From Nocardia transvalensis (lineage in GTDB: Bacteria > Actinomycetota > Actinomycetes > Mycobacteriales > Mycobacteriaceae): DNA of 64,000 bases. The stretch spans positions 43,118 to 107,117 of the forward strand of contig NZ_JADLQQ010000019.1 in NCBI RefSeq assembly GCF_015477765.1. Direction: 5' to 3'. Under the pieces are notes generated by a model. That model was not told where the DNA came from. It made no database searches and worked only from the letters and a program-made list of their open reading frames with translations. Of the stretch, positions 40,302 to 48,468 are shown piece after piece. Position 1 is the stretch's first letter; each line of letters opens with the position of its first letter. Made by a program: the position numbers and the translations under genes.

Positions 40302-41810
40302 TCAGCTGTCGCTCGGCAAGCCGAGGCGGCGGTAGCGGGCCTGGCGGTTGGCGCGGAGTTCGGGGATGGTGCGGCTGCGCAGATCGGAGAGTTCGGCGGC
40401 GATGGCGGAGATCATGCGGCGGGCGAACTCGAGGGGTTCGTCCGCCGCATCGGGGAATTCACCGACGATGCGGTCGACCACACCGTCGGTGAGCAGGTCG
40501 GGGGCGGAGATTCGTTGTCGGGCAGCGAGTTCGGGGGCATGGGCGGTGTCGCGGTGGACGATGGCGCTGGCGCCCTCCGGTGGAAGCGGGGCGAGCCAAC
40601 TGTGGGTCGCGGCCAGTACCCGGTCGGCCGGAAGCAGGGCCAGCGCACCGCCACCGCTGCCCTGCCCCAGCAGGACCGACACCGTCGGGGTGTCCAGGGT
40701 GACGAGATCGGCCAGGCAGCGGGCGATTTCGGGAGCCAGGCCGCGTTCCTCGGCCTCCCGCGACAGCGCCGCACCGGCGGTGTCGATCACCAGTACCAGC
40801 GGCAGCCGCAGTTCGGCGGCCAGGTGCATGCTGCGCCGGGCTTCCCGCAAAGCTGCCGGGCCCATGGTGTTCTCGACGCTCTGTCCGGCGCGGTCGTGGC
40901 CGAAGATCACGCACGGCTGACCGTTCAAACGGGCCAGGGCGTGCACCACGGTACGGTCGGACTCCCCCTGGCCGGTGCCGCTGAGCGGAACTCGATCGGT
41001 GGCCCGACGCAGCAATGCGCGAATACCGGGCCGATCGGGTCGGCGGGACATCAGCACCGATTGCCAGGTGTCGGCCGCTTCGGTCGCCGCGGCCTCGACC
41101 TCGCCTCCTGCGCCGAGGTCTCGGTGCGGCACCGGGCCACCGACGCCATCCACCACATTCAGAACGCGATGGACGATGCGCCGGAACACCCGCACCGGCA
41201 CGACCCCGTCGATCACTCCGCTGTGATACAGATTCTCGGCCGTCTGCACACCGTCCGGGAACGGATGTCCGTACAGCGCCTCGTACACCCGCGGCCCGAG
41301 AAATCCGATCCGCGCGCCGGGTTCGGCAAAGGTCATGTGTCCCAACGAACCCCAGGAGGCGAAGACGCCGCCCATGGTCGGATTGCGCAGATAGACCAGA
41401 TAGGGGTTCCCGGCCGCCTTGTGCGCCGCGACCGCGCCCGCCACCTTCACCATCTGCACGAAGGCCACCGTGCCCTCCTGCATCCGGGTACCGCCCGACG
41501 CGGGCGAGGCCAGCAGCGGCAGTCCCAATTCGGTCGCCCGCTCCACCGCCGACACGATGCGCTCGGCCGCCGCCACCCCGATCGACCCCGCGAGAAACCC
41601 GAATTCACACGCGACGACGACCACCCGCCGCCCGCGCAATCGCCCCTCTCCGGTCAGGACGGCCTCGTCGGTCCCGGCCTTGGCGGCGGCGGTCCGCAGG
41701 TCGGCCGCATAGCCTGCGGTGGCGGCGACGATCGACGGCGGCCGATCCCAGCTGAGAAACGAGCCGGGATCGAGCAATCCGTCGAGCAGCTCCCGCGCCG
41801 AGATCTTCAC
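40302..41810 (-). CDS. accD3: Acyl-CoA carboxylase carboxyltransferase subunit, AccD3-like
   Basis: A 502-residue biotin-dependent carboxyltransferase with both crotonase-like halves. N half: S-P-A-S-G-G-T-R-M-Q-E-G and F-A-E-P-G-A-R-I-G-F-L-G-P-R; C half: V-I-D-T-A-G-A-A-L-S and L-G-Q-G-S-G-G-G-A-L. These are the acyl-CoA and carboxybiotin binding loops. No CxxC zinc finger precedes it. Length and lineage fit M. tuberculosis AccD3 (Rv0904c, about 495), which also sits near echA6. No biotin carboxylase gene is adjacent, so it must pair with an AccA encoded elsewhere. ATG at 41810. Confidence 0.87.
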   Translation of the reverse strand: MKISARELLDGLLDPGSFLSWDRPPSIVAATAGYAADLRTAAAKAGTDEAVLTGEGRLRGRRVVVVACEFGFLAGSIGVAAAERIVSAVERATELGLPLLASPASGGTRMQEGTVAFVQMVKVAGAVAAHKAAGNPYLVYLRNPTMGGVFASWGSLGHMTFAEPGARIGFLGPRVYEALYGHPFPDGVQTAENLYHSGVIDGVVPVRVFRRIVHRVLNVVDGVGGPVPHRDLGAGGEVEAAATEAADTWQSVLMSRRPDRPGIRALLRRATDRVPLSGTGQGESDRTVVHALARLNGQPCVIFGHDRAGQSVENTMGPAALREARRSMHLAAELRLPLVLVIDTAGAALSREAEERGLAPEIARCLADLVTLDTPTVSVLLGQGSGGGALALLPADRVLAATHSWLAPLPPEGASAIVHRDTAHAPELAARQRISAPDLLTDGVVDRIVGEFPDAADEPLEFARRMISAIAAELSDLRSRTIPELRANRQARYRRLGLPSDS

Positions 41811-41838
41811 GACGCAGAGCCTAACCAGCCCCTCGAAT

Positions 41839-42189
41839 TCACACCGTCGCGAGGCCGAGCGCCAGCGACGTCGCGGCCAGCAGCAACGGTACGGACGGGA
41901 AAGCCAGATGCCGATAACACCGGGCGCGCACCACCGTGCCGACGGCCCCGACGAAATACAGCACCAGATATGCCGCCGAGACGACCGCGATCACGGGAAA
42001 CGCCAAGCCCACGACAAGTCCGACCGCACCCACCGCCTTGGCCACACCCAGCGGAACCATCCACGAGCGCGGTACCCCGTACCTGCCCATGTTCTCGAGA
42101 ACGAAGGGGCTGCGGAGGAAATCCATCACGGCCGCAACGACATTGCCCAGGGCCGTGACAACGACGACCACAACGAATGCGGTCTCCAT
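41839..42189 (-). CDS. DoxX-family membrane protein (second of tandem pair)
   Basis: A 116-residue four-helix protein of the DoxX-like group: an E-N-M-G-R-Y-G-V-P-R-S-W loop after helix 1 and G-V-A-K-A-V-G-A-V-G-L-V-V-G-L at helix 2. Paralogous to the gene immediately upstream, with the loop V-P-x-S-W and the motif K-x-x-G-A-V-G-L in both. The start codon overlaps the upstream stop (TGATG), so the two are coupled and may form a heteromer. DoxX relatives are linked with redox or thiol stress. Specific role unknown. Confidence 0.82.
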   Translation of the reverse strand: METAFVVVVVVTALGNVVAAVMDFLRSPFVLENMGRYGVPRSWMVPLGVAKAVGAVGLVVGLAFPVIAVVSAAYLVLYFVGAVGTVVRARCYRHLAFPSVPLLLAATSLALGLATV

Positions 42190-42539
42190 CACTGCACCAC
42201 CGCCAGTGCGAGCGACCCGACAGCCAGCGCGAAGTACACACCCGGAAACGCGATGTTGTAGAACACCCGAGCCCGCACATGCGCGATCAGCGCCCCGAGA
42301 AAGAACAGCACCAAACCGGCCGCCGCCGCGATGCCGATCGGGCGCGCCCCGAGCAGTCCCAGCAGCAGCCCGACCGCCCCCGCGCTCTTCAGCACGGCCA
42401 GCGGCGGAATCCAGGACGGCGGCACGCCCACTTCACCCGAATTGGCGATCACGAAATCGGCCCGAGCGAAGTCGGCAGCGGCGATCGCGACATTGGCCAC
42501 GATGGCCGCAACCGTGACAAAGACATAAGCGGAGTACAT
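42189..42539 (-). CDS. DoxX-family membrane protein (first of tandem pair)
   Basis: A 116-residue four-helix protein with the loop V-G-V-P-P-S-W-I-P-P and helix V-L-K-S-A-G-A-V-G-L-L-L-G-L. It is equal in length to its downstream paralogue and probably arose by duplication. ATG at 42539; CTTCGTTCGG-type upstream sequence gives no clear ribosome site. A 62-bp nested palindrome lies upstream and belongs more likely to the end of the GTPase operon. Confidence 0.82.
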   Translation of the reverse strand: MYSAYVFVTVAAIVANVAIAAADFARADFVIANSGEVGVPPSWIPPLAVLKSAGAVGLLLGLLGARPIGIAAAAGLVLFFLGALIAHVRARVFYNIAFPGVYFALAVGSLALAVVQ

Positions 42540-42656
42540 GACTACGCCTTCCAGCCGAACGAAGTGACACCTTCACCTTCGTTCGCCCCGCAGCCCTCGT
42601 CCAATACCTGCACCCATAACCGAACGGCATGACCTCGCGCGCAGGGTGATGCGCAG

Positions 42657-42718
42657 CCGCACCCCGTTCATGGATCCGCACCCGCCGTAGGGGGTGTGGA
42701 TCCATGTAAGGGGTGCGG
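42657..42718. terminator. 62-bp nested imperfect palindrome after the conservon
   Basis: CCGCACCCC (42657-42665) pairs with GGGGTGCGG (42710-42718); inside it CATGGATCC (42669-42677) pairs with GGATCCATG (42698-42706); inside that CACCC pairs with GGGTG around a loop at 42684-42690. Three stacked stems separated by 1-3 nt bulges. Lies 47 bp beyond the GTPase stop codon, so a transcription terminator is likely. Confidence 0.7.
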
Positions 42719-42764
42719 CCGGCGATATACCGCAGCGCCGGAACTCGCTGCGGTATGGGTACGG

Positions 42765-43367
42765 TCAGTAGCCCTGGACGACCTTGCGTAGGGCGTACTC
42801 GGTGACCGAGACCAGCGCCTGCTTGACCGGCTCCCGGCGGCGGGCGTCGATCGATAGGATCGGCACGTCCGCGGGAACCGCCAGCGCTTGGCGGATGTCC
42901 TCGATCGGATACCTGGGCGCATCGTCGAATTCGTTGATGGCCACCAGGAATGGCAGGCTGCGCGCCTCGAAGTAGTCGACCGCGGCGAAACTGTCCTCCA
43001 GCCGGCGGGTGTCGACCAGCACCACGGCGCCGATGGCGCCGCGGATCAGGTCGTCCCACATGAACCAGAAGCGGTACTGGCCGGGCGTGCCGAACAGATA
43101 CAGCACCAGGTCGTCGGCAAGGCTGATCCTGCCGAAGTCCATGGCCACCGTCGTGGTGGCCTTCGTCGGCACGGCTGCCAGGCTGTCGACACCGACGCTG
43201 GCATTGGTCACCAATGCCTCGGTGCGCAGCGGAACGATTTCCGAGACAGCACCGACCAGAGTCGTCTTACCCACACCGAAGCCACCGGCGACCACGATCT
43301 TCGCCGAGGTGGGCTTGCTGGTGCGGGTATCGACCTGGGCCGTCGAATCAAATACGCCGGAGTCCAC
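42765..43367 (-). CDS. Conservon small GTPase (CvnD-like)
   Basis: A 200-residue Ras-like GTP-binding protein, fourth gene of the conservon. P-loop G-G-F-G-V-G-K-T-T (28-36), switch II F-G-T-P-G-Q-Y-R-F, and V-A-I-N-E-F-D-D in place of NKxD, typical of the bacterial CvnD/MglA-like class. The start is GTG at 43367, overlapping the DUF742 gene by 20 bp. Conservons link a membrane sensor kinase to a roadblock protein, a DUF742 protein and this GTPase, resembling eukaryotic G-protein coupling; they affect development and metabolism in Streptomyces. Confidence 0.93.
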   Translation of the reverse strand: MDSGVFDSTAQVDTRTSKPTSAKIVVAGGFGVGKTTLVGAVSEIVPLRTEALVTNASVGVDSLAAVPTKATTTVAMDFGRISLADDLVLYLFGTPGQYRFWFMWDDLIRGAIGAVVLVDTRRLEDSFAAVDYFEARSLPFLVAINEFDDAPRYPIEDIRQALAVPADVPILSIDARRREPVKQALVSVTEYALRKVVQGY

Positions 43368-43719
43368 TGAGAACCCTTTCGATCAGCTCGCGACGTTCAT
43401 CGTCGCTCGAATCGTCTTTCAAAGTCGCCGAAACTCGTACATGCCCGGCCTCTATGAGGTCGGCCACGAGCACTCGCGCCACCCCGATTGGAATACCCAG
43501 CCGGGCCGCCAGTTCCGCGACAGACGGCGATTCTCTGCACAACTCCACGATTGACGTCTCGATGTTGGTCAGTTCGAACTGCCGCTCGAGGGCGACCGGA
43601 TGCGATGCGACGAGGGCCTCCAACGCCAGATCCACCTTCGGCCGCGTGCGACCGGAGGTCAGTGAATACGGGCGGACGAGGCTTGGCTCGCTCCCCACGC
43701 GCTGGTTGTCTATGTCCAT
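43348..43719 (-). CDS. Conservon DUF742 protein (CvnC-like)
   Basis: A 123-residue protein with V-R-P-Y-S-L-T-S-G-R-T at its start and a winged-helix-like core (S-V-A-E-L-A-A-R-L-G-I-P-I-G-V-A-R-V-L-V-A-D-L), the DUF742 signature. In conservons it is the third member. Probably a protein-interaction rather than DNA-binding module. It overlaps the GTPase gene and starts 7 nt after the roadblock gene ends. Confidence 0.92.
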   Translation of the reverse strand: MDIDNQRVGSEPSLVRPYSLTSGRTRPKVDLALEALVASHPVALERQFELTNIETSIVELCRESPSVAELAARLGIPIGVARVLVADLIEAGHVRVSATLKDDSSDDERRELIERVLSGLRRI

Positions 43720-43726
43720 CCCACCA

Positions 43727-44140
43727 TCAGGAACCCATCGTGACGCGTGGTGTGGCCTGAACTGTCTGGCCCACCCGCTCGACCAACAACGCCATCTCGT
43801 ATCCCACCTGTCCGATATCGCAGGACGTATTCGTCAGGACCGCCAGATAGGAGCCGTCGCCGACCGCCATCAGCAGTAGGTAGCCGTGTTCCATCTCGAC
43901 TACCGACTGCAGCACCGTGCCGCCTTCGAACAGATTCGACACGCCAACCGAAAGGCTGGCGAGGCCTGCGGTCACAGCCGACAGCTGTTCGGCACGGTCG
44001 ACGGGCAACTGAGCGCTCGCGGCCATCAACAGACCGTCCGCCGAAACCAGCACGGCATGAGCGACGCCCGGAACCTCGTTGGCGAAGTTCGAAACCAGCC
44101 AATCCAGCTGACGGTTCGTACCACCTAGATCGGGGTTCAT
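43727..44140 (-). CDS. Conservon roadblock/LC7 protein (CvnB-like)
   Basis: A 137-residue roadblock/LC7-fold protein (N-F-A-N-E-V-P-G-V-A-H-A-V-L-V-S-A-D-G-L-L, then S-V-G-V-S-N-L-F). These act as GTPase-activating or scaffold partners of the CvnD GTPase. The ATG at 44140 overlaps the kinase stop (ATGA) and is followed by DUF742 and GTPase genes, the canonical order. Confidence 0.93.
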   Translation of the reverse strand: MNPDLGGTNRQLDWLVSNFANEVPGVAHAVLVSADGLLMAASAQLPVDRAEQLSAVTAGLASLSVGVSNLFEGGTVLQSVVEMEHGYLLLMAVGDGSYLAVLTNTSCDIGQVGYEMALLVERVGQTVQATPRVTMGS

Positions 44141-47100
44141 CGGTCTCCTTTATCTCCGGTTAGGTTCATTGCTCTCATTGCGCGGCCATCCCGGACGCCC
44201 TGCTGGTGACGACTCAGACTTGACCTGATGGATTCGGGGTCACGGCGCGGCGCTCGGTCCGCGTTTCCGGCGACGCCGCCGGGAACGAGCCGATTGCCCG
44301 GATCGCGCTGTGGCAATCCGGCCGCCGTCCGCTTCTCCGGCTGGGCCTCCACGGCCCGCCGGGCCGCCTGCCATCCTTCATCACCGGGTGATTCGAAGGA
44401 GGCGGCTACTTGGGACCGGTCGGGGTTCGGATCGGACAGCCACGCCGACATCATCTCAGCGAAGATCGGGCTGTCCATCGACGACCCGGAGTCGACCGTG
44501 GGCTGCAGCCGGGTCTGGAAGAACGCGGCCGTCTTCTGCGGGTTGGACCGGAAGCTGTGCCGACCGCGTTCGCGGCCCTCGCCGGGGTCCGCCGCGGGCT
44601 TGTCGCCGGTCGTGCGCTCGCCCTTGGGCAGGCTCAGGCCGGGCGTGGGCGCCGGGCGCGGCGGTAGGTCGGCGCCCGGGCGACGCTGCGGTAGGCCGCC
44701 GGAACCGGACTGGCGCTGCGGCAGGCCATTGCTGTCCTCACGCCGGCGGCGGCCACCGGTCGTACCGGGCTCGCGCTGCGGGAGACCGGTCGCGGAGGCC
44801 GCCTCGCGCTGAGGCAGACCACTCGCCCCGGAATCCCGCTGCGGTAGGCCGGTCGATCCGGAATCACGCTGATGCAGACCCGACGCACCCGAATCACGCT
44901 GCGGCAAGCCCGTCGAACCGGAATCACGCTGATGCAGACCCGACGCACCCGAATCACGCTGCGGCAAGCCCGTCGAACCGGAACCACGCTGATGCAGACC
45001 CGACGCACCCGAATCACGCTGCGGCAGACCGGTCGAACCGGGATCACGCTGCGGCAGCCCGGACGGGCCGGAGTCACGCTGCGGTAGGCCGGTCGATCCG
45101 GAATCACGCTGATGCAGACCCGACGCACCCGAATCACGCTGCGGCAGGCCGGTCGAACCGGGATCACGTTGCGGCAGCCCGGTCGAACCGGAGTCACGCT
45201 GCGGCAGGCCCGTCGGACCGGAATCACGGGAGAGTCCCGTGGCACCCGCATCGCCGCGCTGCGGCAGGCCGGTGGCACCGGAATCCCGCTGCGGCAACCC
45301 GACGCTGCCCGACTCCCGTTGCGGGAGGCCGTTGCGGCCCGCGCCGCGCTGCGGCAGACCCGTGGTGCCGGGCTCACGCTGCGGGAGGCCGTTGCTGCCG
45401 GGCTGGCGCTGCGGGAGGCCATTGCTGCCGGAATCCCGTGGTGGCAGGCCATTCGCGCCCGGTTCGCGGGATGGTAGCCCCGTGCCGCCCGATTCCCGCG
45501 GCGGCAATCCGGTCGAACCCGGTTCGCGCGGCGGCAGATTCGCCGCGGGCCGCTCCGGCAACCCGCCGGCACCCGGCTGTGGTGTCGAGGAGGGTGAACG
45601 CGGTGGGAGCCCGCCACCGCCGGAACCCCGCTGCGGCAGACCGCCACCGGCGCCCGGCTCGCGCGGCGGTATGCCGCCCGCACCCGATTCGCGCTGCGGC
45701 AACCCGTTTCCGCCGGGCTGACGCTGCGGCAGGCCGCCCGGGCCCGACGGACGCGGCGGCTGCCCGCCCGCGCCGGGCTGTCGCTTGAGCATATTGGCGG
45801 CCAGGCCCGGTTGCGGCTGGGCCGTACCGCTGCCGCGCTGCGGCAGACTCGAACCGGGCTGTGCCGCGGGTGCCTGCGGGCCGTGCGCCCCCGGCTCCCG
45901 TTGCGGCAGGCCGGTCTTACCGCCATCCGCGGGCGCACCGGCGATGCCGTGACGCACCGTCGGGCCGTTGGTGCCCGGCTGCCGCTGCGGCAGCCCGCCG
46001 GGGATGGCCGTGCCGGGCTGGCGTTGCGGTAGCCCGCCGGACGCGGCGGTGCCGTTGACCTCGGTGCCGTTGGCCGCCGGGGCCCGCTCGCCGCGCTCGC
46101 CGGCCGGAATCGGCCCGCTCACACCCGGGTCCACGGTGACCATCACGTTGCCGCTCGGGGTGCGGGTGACCGCCCGCATCTGCATCGACGCCGGCGCACC
46201 GGGCCGCTGCGGGCTCGGCATCTGCTGGGTCGGCTGCTGCGGCGGCACGGTGATCGAACCACCGGCCGGGGCGACGATGAGCGCCTTGGGCACGTGCGCG
46301 GTCACGGTCACGCCGGGATCGCGCGCGGTGTCGAAGGTCGGCCGCAGGCGCACGGTCAGCCCGTGCCGCTCGGCCAGCCGGCCGACGACGAACAGACCCA
46401 TGTGCCGCGCGGTATCGGGACCGACCTCGGCGGTGCTCTCCAGGCGCCGGTTGATCTCGGCCATCTCGGCCGGCGGCATACCGATACCCCGGTCGGCGAC
46501 CTCGATGAGCAGACCCTGATCGTGGGCCTGGGCGAAGGTGAACTTGACGTCGGTCTCCGGCGGCGAGGCGCGTAGAGCGTTGTCGAGCAGCTCGGCGAAC
46601 AGGTGCGCCAGGTCGGAGGCCGCCGGTTCGGTGATGGCGCCGCGCGGGGTGGCGCCCAGCTTCACCCGCTCGTAGTCCTCGACCTCGGAGATGGCCGCGC
46701 GCAGCACGTCGGCGATCTCGACCGGCGCGGACTTGGTGCGCCGCTGCCGGGTACCGGCCAGAATGAGCAGGTTGTCGCCGTTTCGGCGCATGCGGGCGGC
46801 GAGATGGTCCAGCCGGAACAGGTTTTCCAGCAGGCGCGGATCCTTCTCGTCGTACTCCATCGCCTCGATGAGCGACAGCTGGTGGTCGACCAGCGATTTC
46901 GAGCGCCGGGCCAGAGTCTCGAACATGTCGTTGACCTGCGTACGCATGGCGGCCTGGTCGGCGGCCAGGCGCAGCGCCTGCCCGTGGATGTCGTCCACGG
47001 CGCGGGCCAGCTGACCGATCTCCTCCTCGGTGTGCACCGGCATCGGTTCCAGCGGTACATCTTCCGGGCTCGCGCCGTCCCGCAGTCGGGCGACCTCATG

Positions 47101-48150
47101 GCCGAGGTCGTGCTCGGCGACGCGCAGGGCGGCCAGGCGCAGCCGGCGCAGGGGCACGATCATCGACCGCGCCATGATCACCGCGAGAATGAGCGCGGCG
47201 AGGATGGTGAGCACCACGACCACCGCGTAACGGATGGCGCCGAAACGGGCGTCATCGGCCATCACCTTGACTCGCGAGATGATGTCGGAGCTGGACTGAT
47301 CGACGATCTTCTGGTACTGGGCCAGACTGTCCACGGCCGACTGGCGTAGATCCTGCAGAGGTAGCTGTCCGGCCGCCACCTGCGGACCGTTGACCAGCTG
47401 AATTCGGTTGTTCACCAACTGAGTCAGATCGGCGATGGTCGGATCCCCGTCGGGGAAGCGATGTGCCGTGATGCCGAGCATCTGGCGCTCGGTGTTGGCG
47501 GCGACCTGGAAGTCGCGGATGGCGTCCTTCACATTGCTGGGATTGCGCAGCGCCTCGGCCATGGCGGCACTCTCCTGGACCAGCACCGCGCGAGTGTTGA
47601 GCGCGTCGACCAGGCGCAGCTTGGCGGCCTCCACGGCGGGGTCGGAGACCGTCTGGGTGATCGCCTCCGCCGTGCGAACGCTGTTCTGGCGGATCGACTC
47701 TTCCTGATTGATGGCATCCGGGATGGACTCCGACGGCTTGGCCCCCTGCTGCAGGATCGCCTTGGACCCCGCGATCATCCGGTCGATCGCGGCCCGTCCA
47801 CCCGGCACGCTGTCCAGTCGCGACGCGGCCTTCTCCGCGGAGGCGATCGCGTTCTGCAGCTGGGTGAGGTCCGCGTCCTGCACCAGCGACTGGTTCGGCC
47901 CGAGCATGATCATCTGCTCGGTGGCGACGACACCCTGCGCACCACTCAGCTGGGTGACGGCCGGAATCGCCTCGACGTGCTTGACGGCCTCGTCGAGCTC
48001 ACTCGAATCGCTGAACTGTGCCGCAATTCTGGATGCTCCGAGCACCACCGCAACGAGGAGGGGCACGGCCAGCACCGCCGTAACCTTCCAGCGCAGGTCC
48101 CAGTTGCTAAGCGCCCAACGCTTGTTGCCGGACCTTGCGGCGTCACGCAT
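44137..48150 (-). CDS. Conservon sensor histidine kinase (CvnA-like) with giant repetitive tail
   Basis: A 1337-residue membrane kinase. Helix 1 (V-T-A-V-L-A-V-P-L-L-V-A-V-V-L-G) is near residue 25; an extracytoplasmic nitrate-sensor-like helical domain follows to helix 2 (V-V-V-V-L-T-I-L-A-A-L-I-L-A) near residue 310; then HAMP, a degenerate His-kinase helix and an ATPase domain with E-L-L-D-N-A-L-R-A-S and V-A-D-R-G-I-G-M. From about residue 640 the chain is Gly/Pro/Gln/Arg-rich repeats of about 10 residues (G-L-P-Q-R-D-S-G) for over 400 residues, then a conserved tail (F-A-E-M-M-S-A-W-L). ATG at 48150 preferred over a TTG 18 bp upstream. Confidence 0.92.
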   Translation of the reverse strand: MRDAARSGNKRWALSNWDLRWKVTAVLAVPLLVAVVLGASRIAAQFSDSSELDEAVKHVEAIPAVTQLSGAQGVVATEQMIMLGPNQSLVQDADLTQLQNAIASAEKAASRLDSVPGGRAAIDRMIAGSKAILQQGAKPSESIPDAINQEESIRQNSVRTAEAITQTVSDPAVEAAKLRLVDALNTRAVLVQESAAMAEALRNPSNVKDAIRDFQVAANTERQMLGITAHRFPDGDPTIADLTQLVNNRIQLVNGPQVAAGQLPLQDLRQSAVDSLAQYQKIVDQSSSDIISRVKVMADDARFGAIRYAVVVVLTILAALILAVIMARSMIVPLRRLRLAALRVAEHDLGHEVARLRDGASPEDVPLEPMPVHTEEEIGQLARAVDDIHGQALRLAADQAAMRTQVNDMFETLARRSKSLVDHQLSLIEAMEYDEKDPRLLENLFRLDHLAARMRRNGDNLLILAGTRQRRTKSAPVEIADVLRAAISEVEDYERVKLGATPRGAITEPAASDLAHLFAELLDNALRASPPETDVKFTFAQAHDQGLLIEVADRGIGMPPAEMAEINRRLESTAEVGPDTARHMGLFVVGRLAERHGLTVRLRPTFDTARDPGVTVTAHVPKALIVAPAGGSITVPPQQPTQQMPSPQRPGAPASMQMRAVTRTPSGNVMVTVDPGVSGPIPAGERGERAPAANGTEVNGTAASGGLPQRQPGTAIPGGLPQRQPGTNGPTVRHGIAGAPADGGKTGLPQREPGAHGPQAPAAQPGSSLPQRGSGTAQPQPGLAANMLKRQPGAGGQPPRPSGPGGLPQRQPGGNGLPQRESGAGGIPPREPGAGGGLPQRGSGGGGLPPRSPSSTPQPGAGGLPERPAANLPPREPGSTGLPPRESGGTGLPSREPGANGLPPRDSGSNGLPQRQPGSNGLPQREPGTTGLPQRGAGRNGLPQRESGSVGLPQRDSGATGLPQRGDAGATGLSRDSGPTGLPQRDSGSTGLPQRDPGSTGLPQRDSGASGLHQRDSGSTGLPQRDSGPSGLPQRDPGSTGLPQRDSGASGLHQRGSGSTGLPQRDSGASGLHQRDSGSTGLPQRDSGASGLHQRDSGSTGLPQRDSGASGLPQREAASATGLPQREPGTTGGRRRREDSNGLPQRQSGSGGLPQRRPGADLPPRPAPTPGLSLPKGERTTGDKPAADPGEGRERGRHSFRSNPQKTAAFFQTRLQPTVDSGSSMDSPIFAEMMSAWLSDPNPDRSQVAASFESPGDEGWQAARRAVEAQPEKRTAAGLPQRDPGNRLVPGGVAGNADRAPRRDPESIRSSLSRHQQGVRDGRAMRAMNLTGDKGDR
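44680..45960. repeat. In-frame tandem repeats in the kinase tail; 60-bp higher-order unit
   Basis: About forty degenerate 30-33 bp units encode G-L-(P/H)-Q-R-(D/E)-(S/P)-G. Between about 44810 and 45230 they are almost identical and organised in pairs: GATGCAGACCCGACGCACCC recurs at 44871, 44931, 44991 and 45111, i.e. at multiples of 60 bp. Units farther out have diverged. Copy number should vary between strains. Confidence 0.92.
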
Positions 48151-48468
48151 CTCCCACTCACTTTCCAAACTGGCCCCGCCCGCGCGCCGTCAGCGAGCCC
48201 CCGCGATCGCACGCGCGGCTCGGCAGGCAGTGCAGGCCGAGAACTGCGGCTGGCCGAGAAATTGCGTCCATGACGGCCGAAATATGTGACATGCGATTCT
48301 AACGGATCAATAACTTCTTGTGTGACCTCTTGGCAACCACCGGCCGTTGACCTGCCTGTTTCAGACAAAATCGAAGGTCGCGGCGTCCGCCCGGACGTCG
48401 CGTGAAGTCTGCCACAATCAGGCAGATCTATCGAGGCGGGCATCGAGGCGAGGCAGGGAGTCACACGG
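48151..48468. promoter_or_regulatory. 318-bp divergent intergenic region, kinase and acyl-CoA synthetase
   Basis: No gene is seen. Relatively AT-rich around 48290-48330 (GATTCTAACGGATCAATAAC), which read leftwards gives a -10-like TAGAAT for the kinase operon; TTGACC near 48347 followed by CAGACAAAAT could be a rightward promoter. Both are weak calls. Confidence 0.35.

Noticed and set aside
44310..45788. Rightward His/Ala/Arg-rich repeat frame opposite the kinase tail
   Set aside because: Produced by the same 30-bp repeats read in antisense; the leftward frame continues a complete kinase and ends in ATGA coupling with the roadblock gene.
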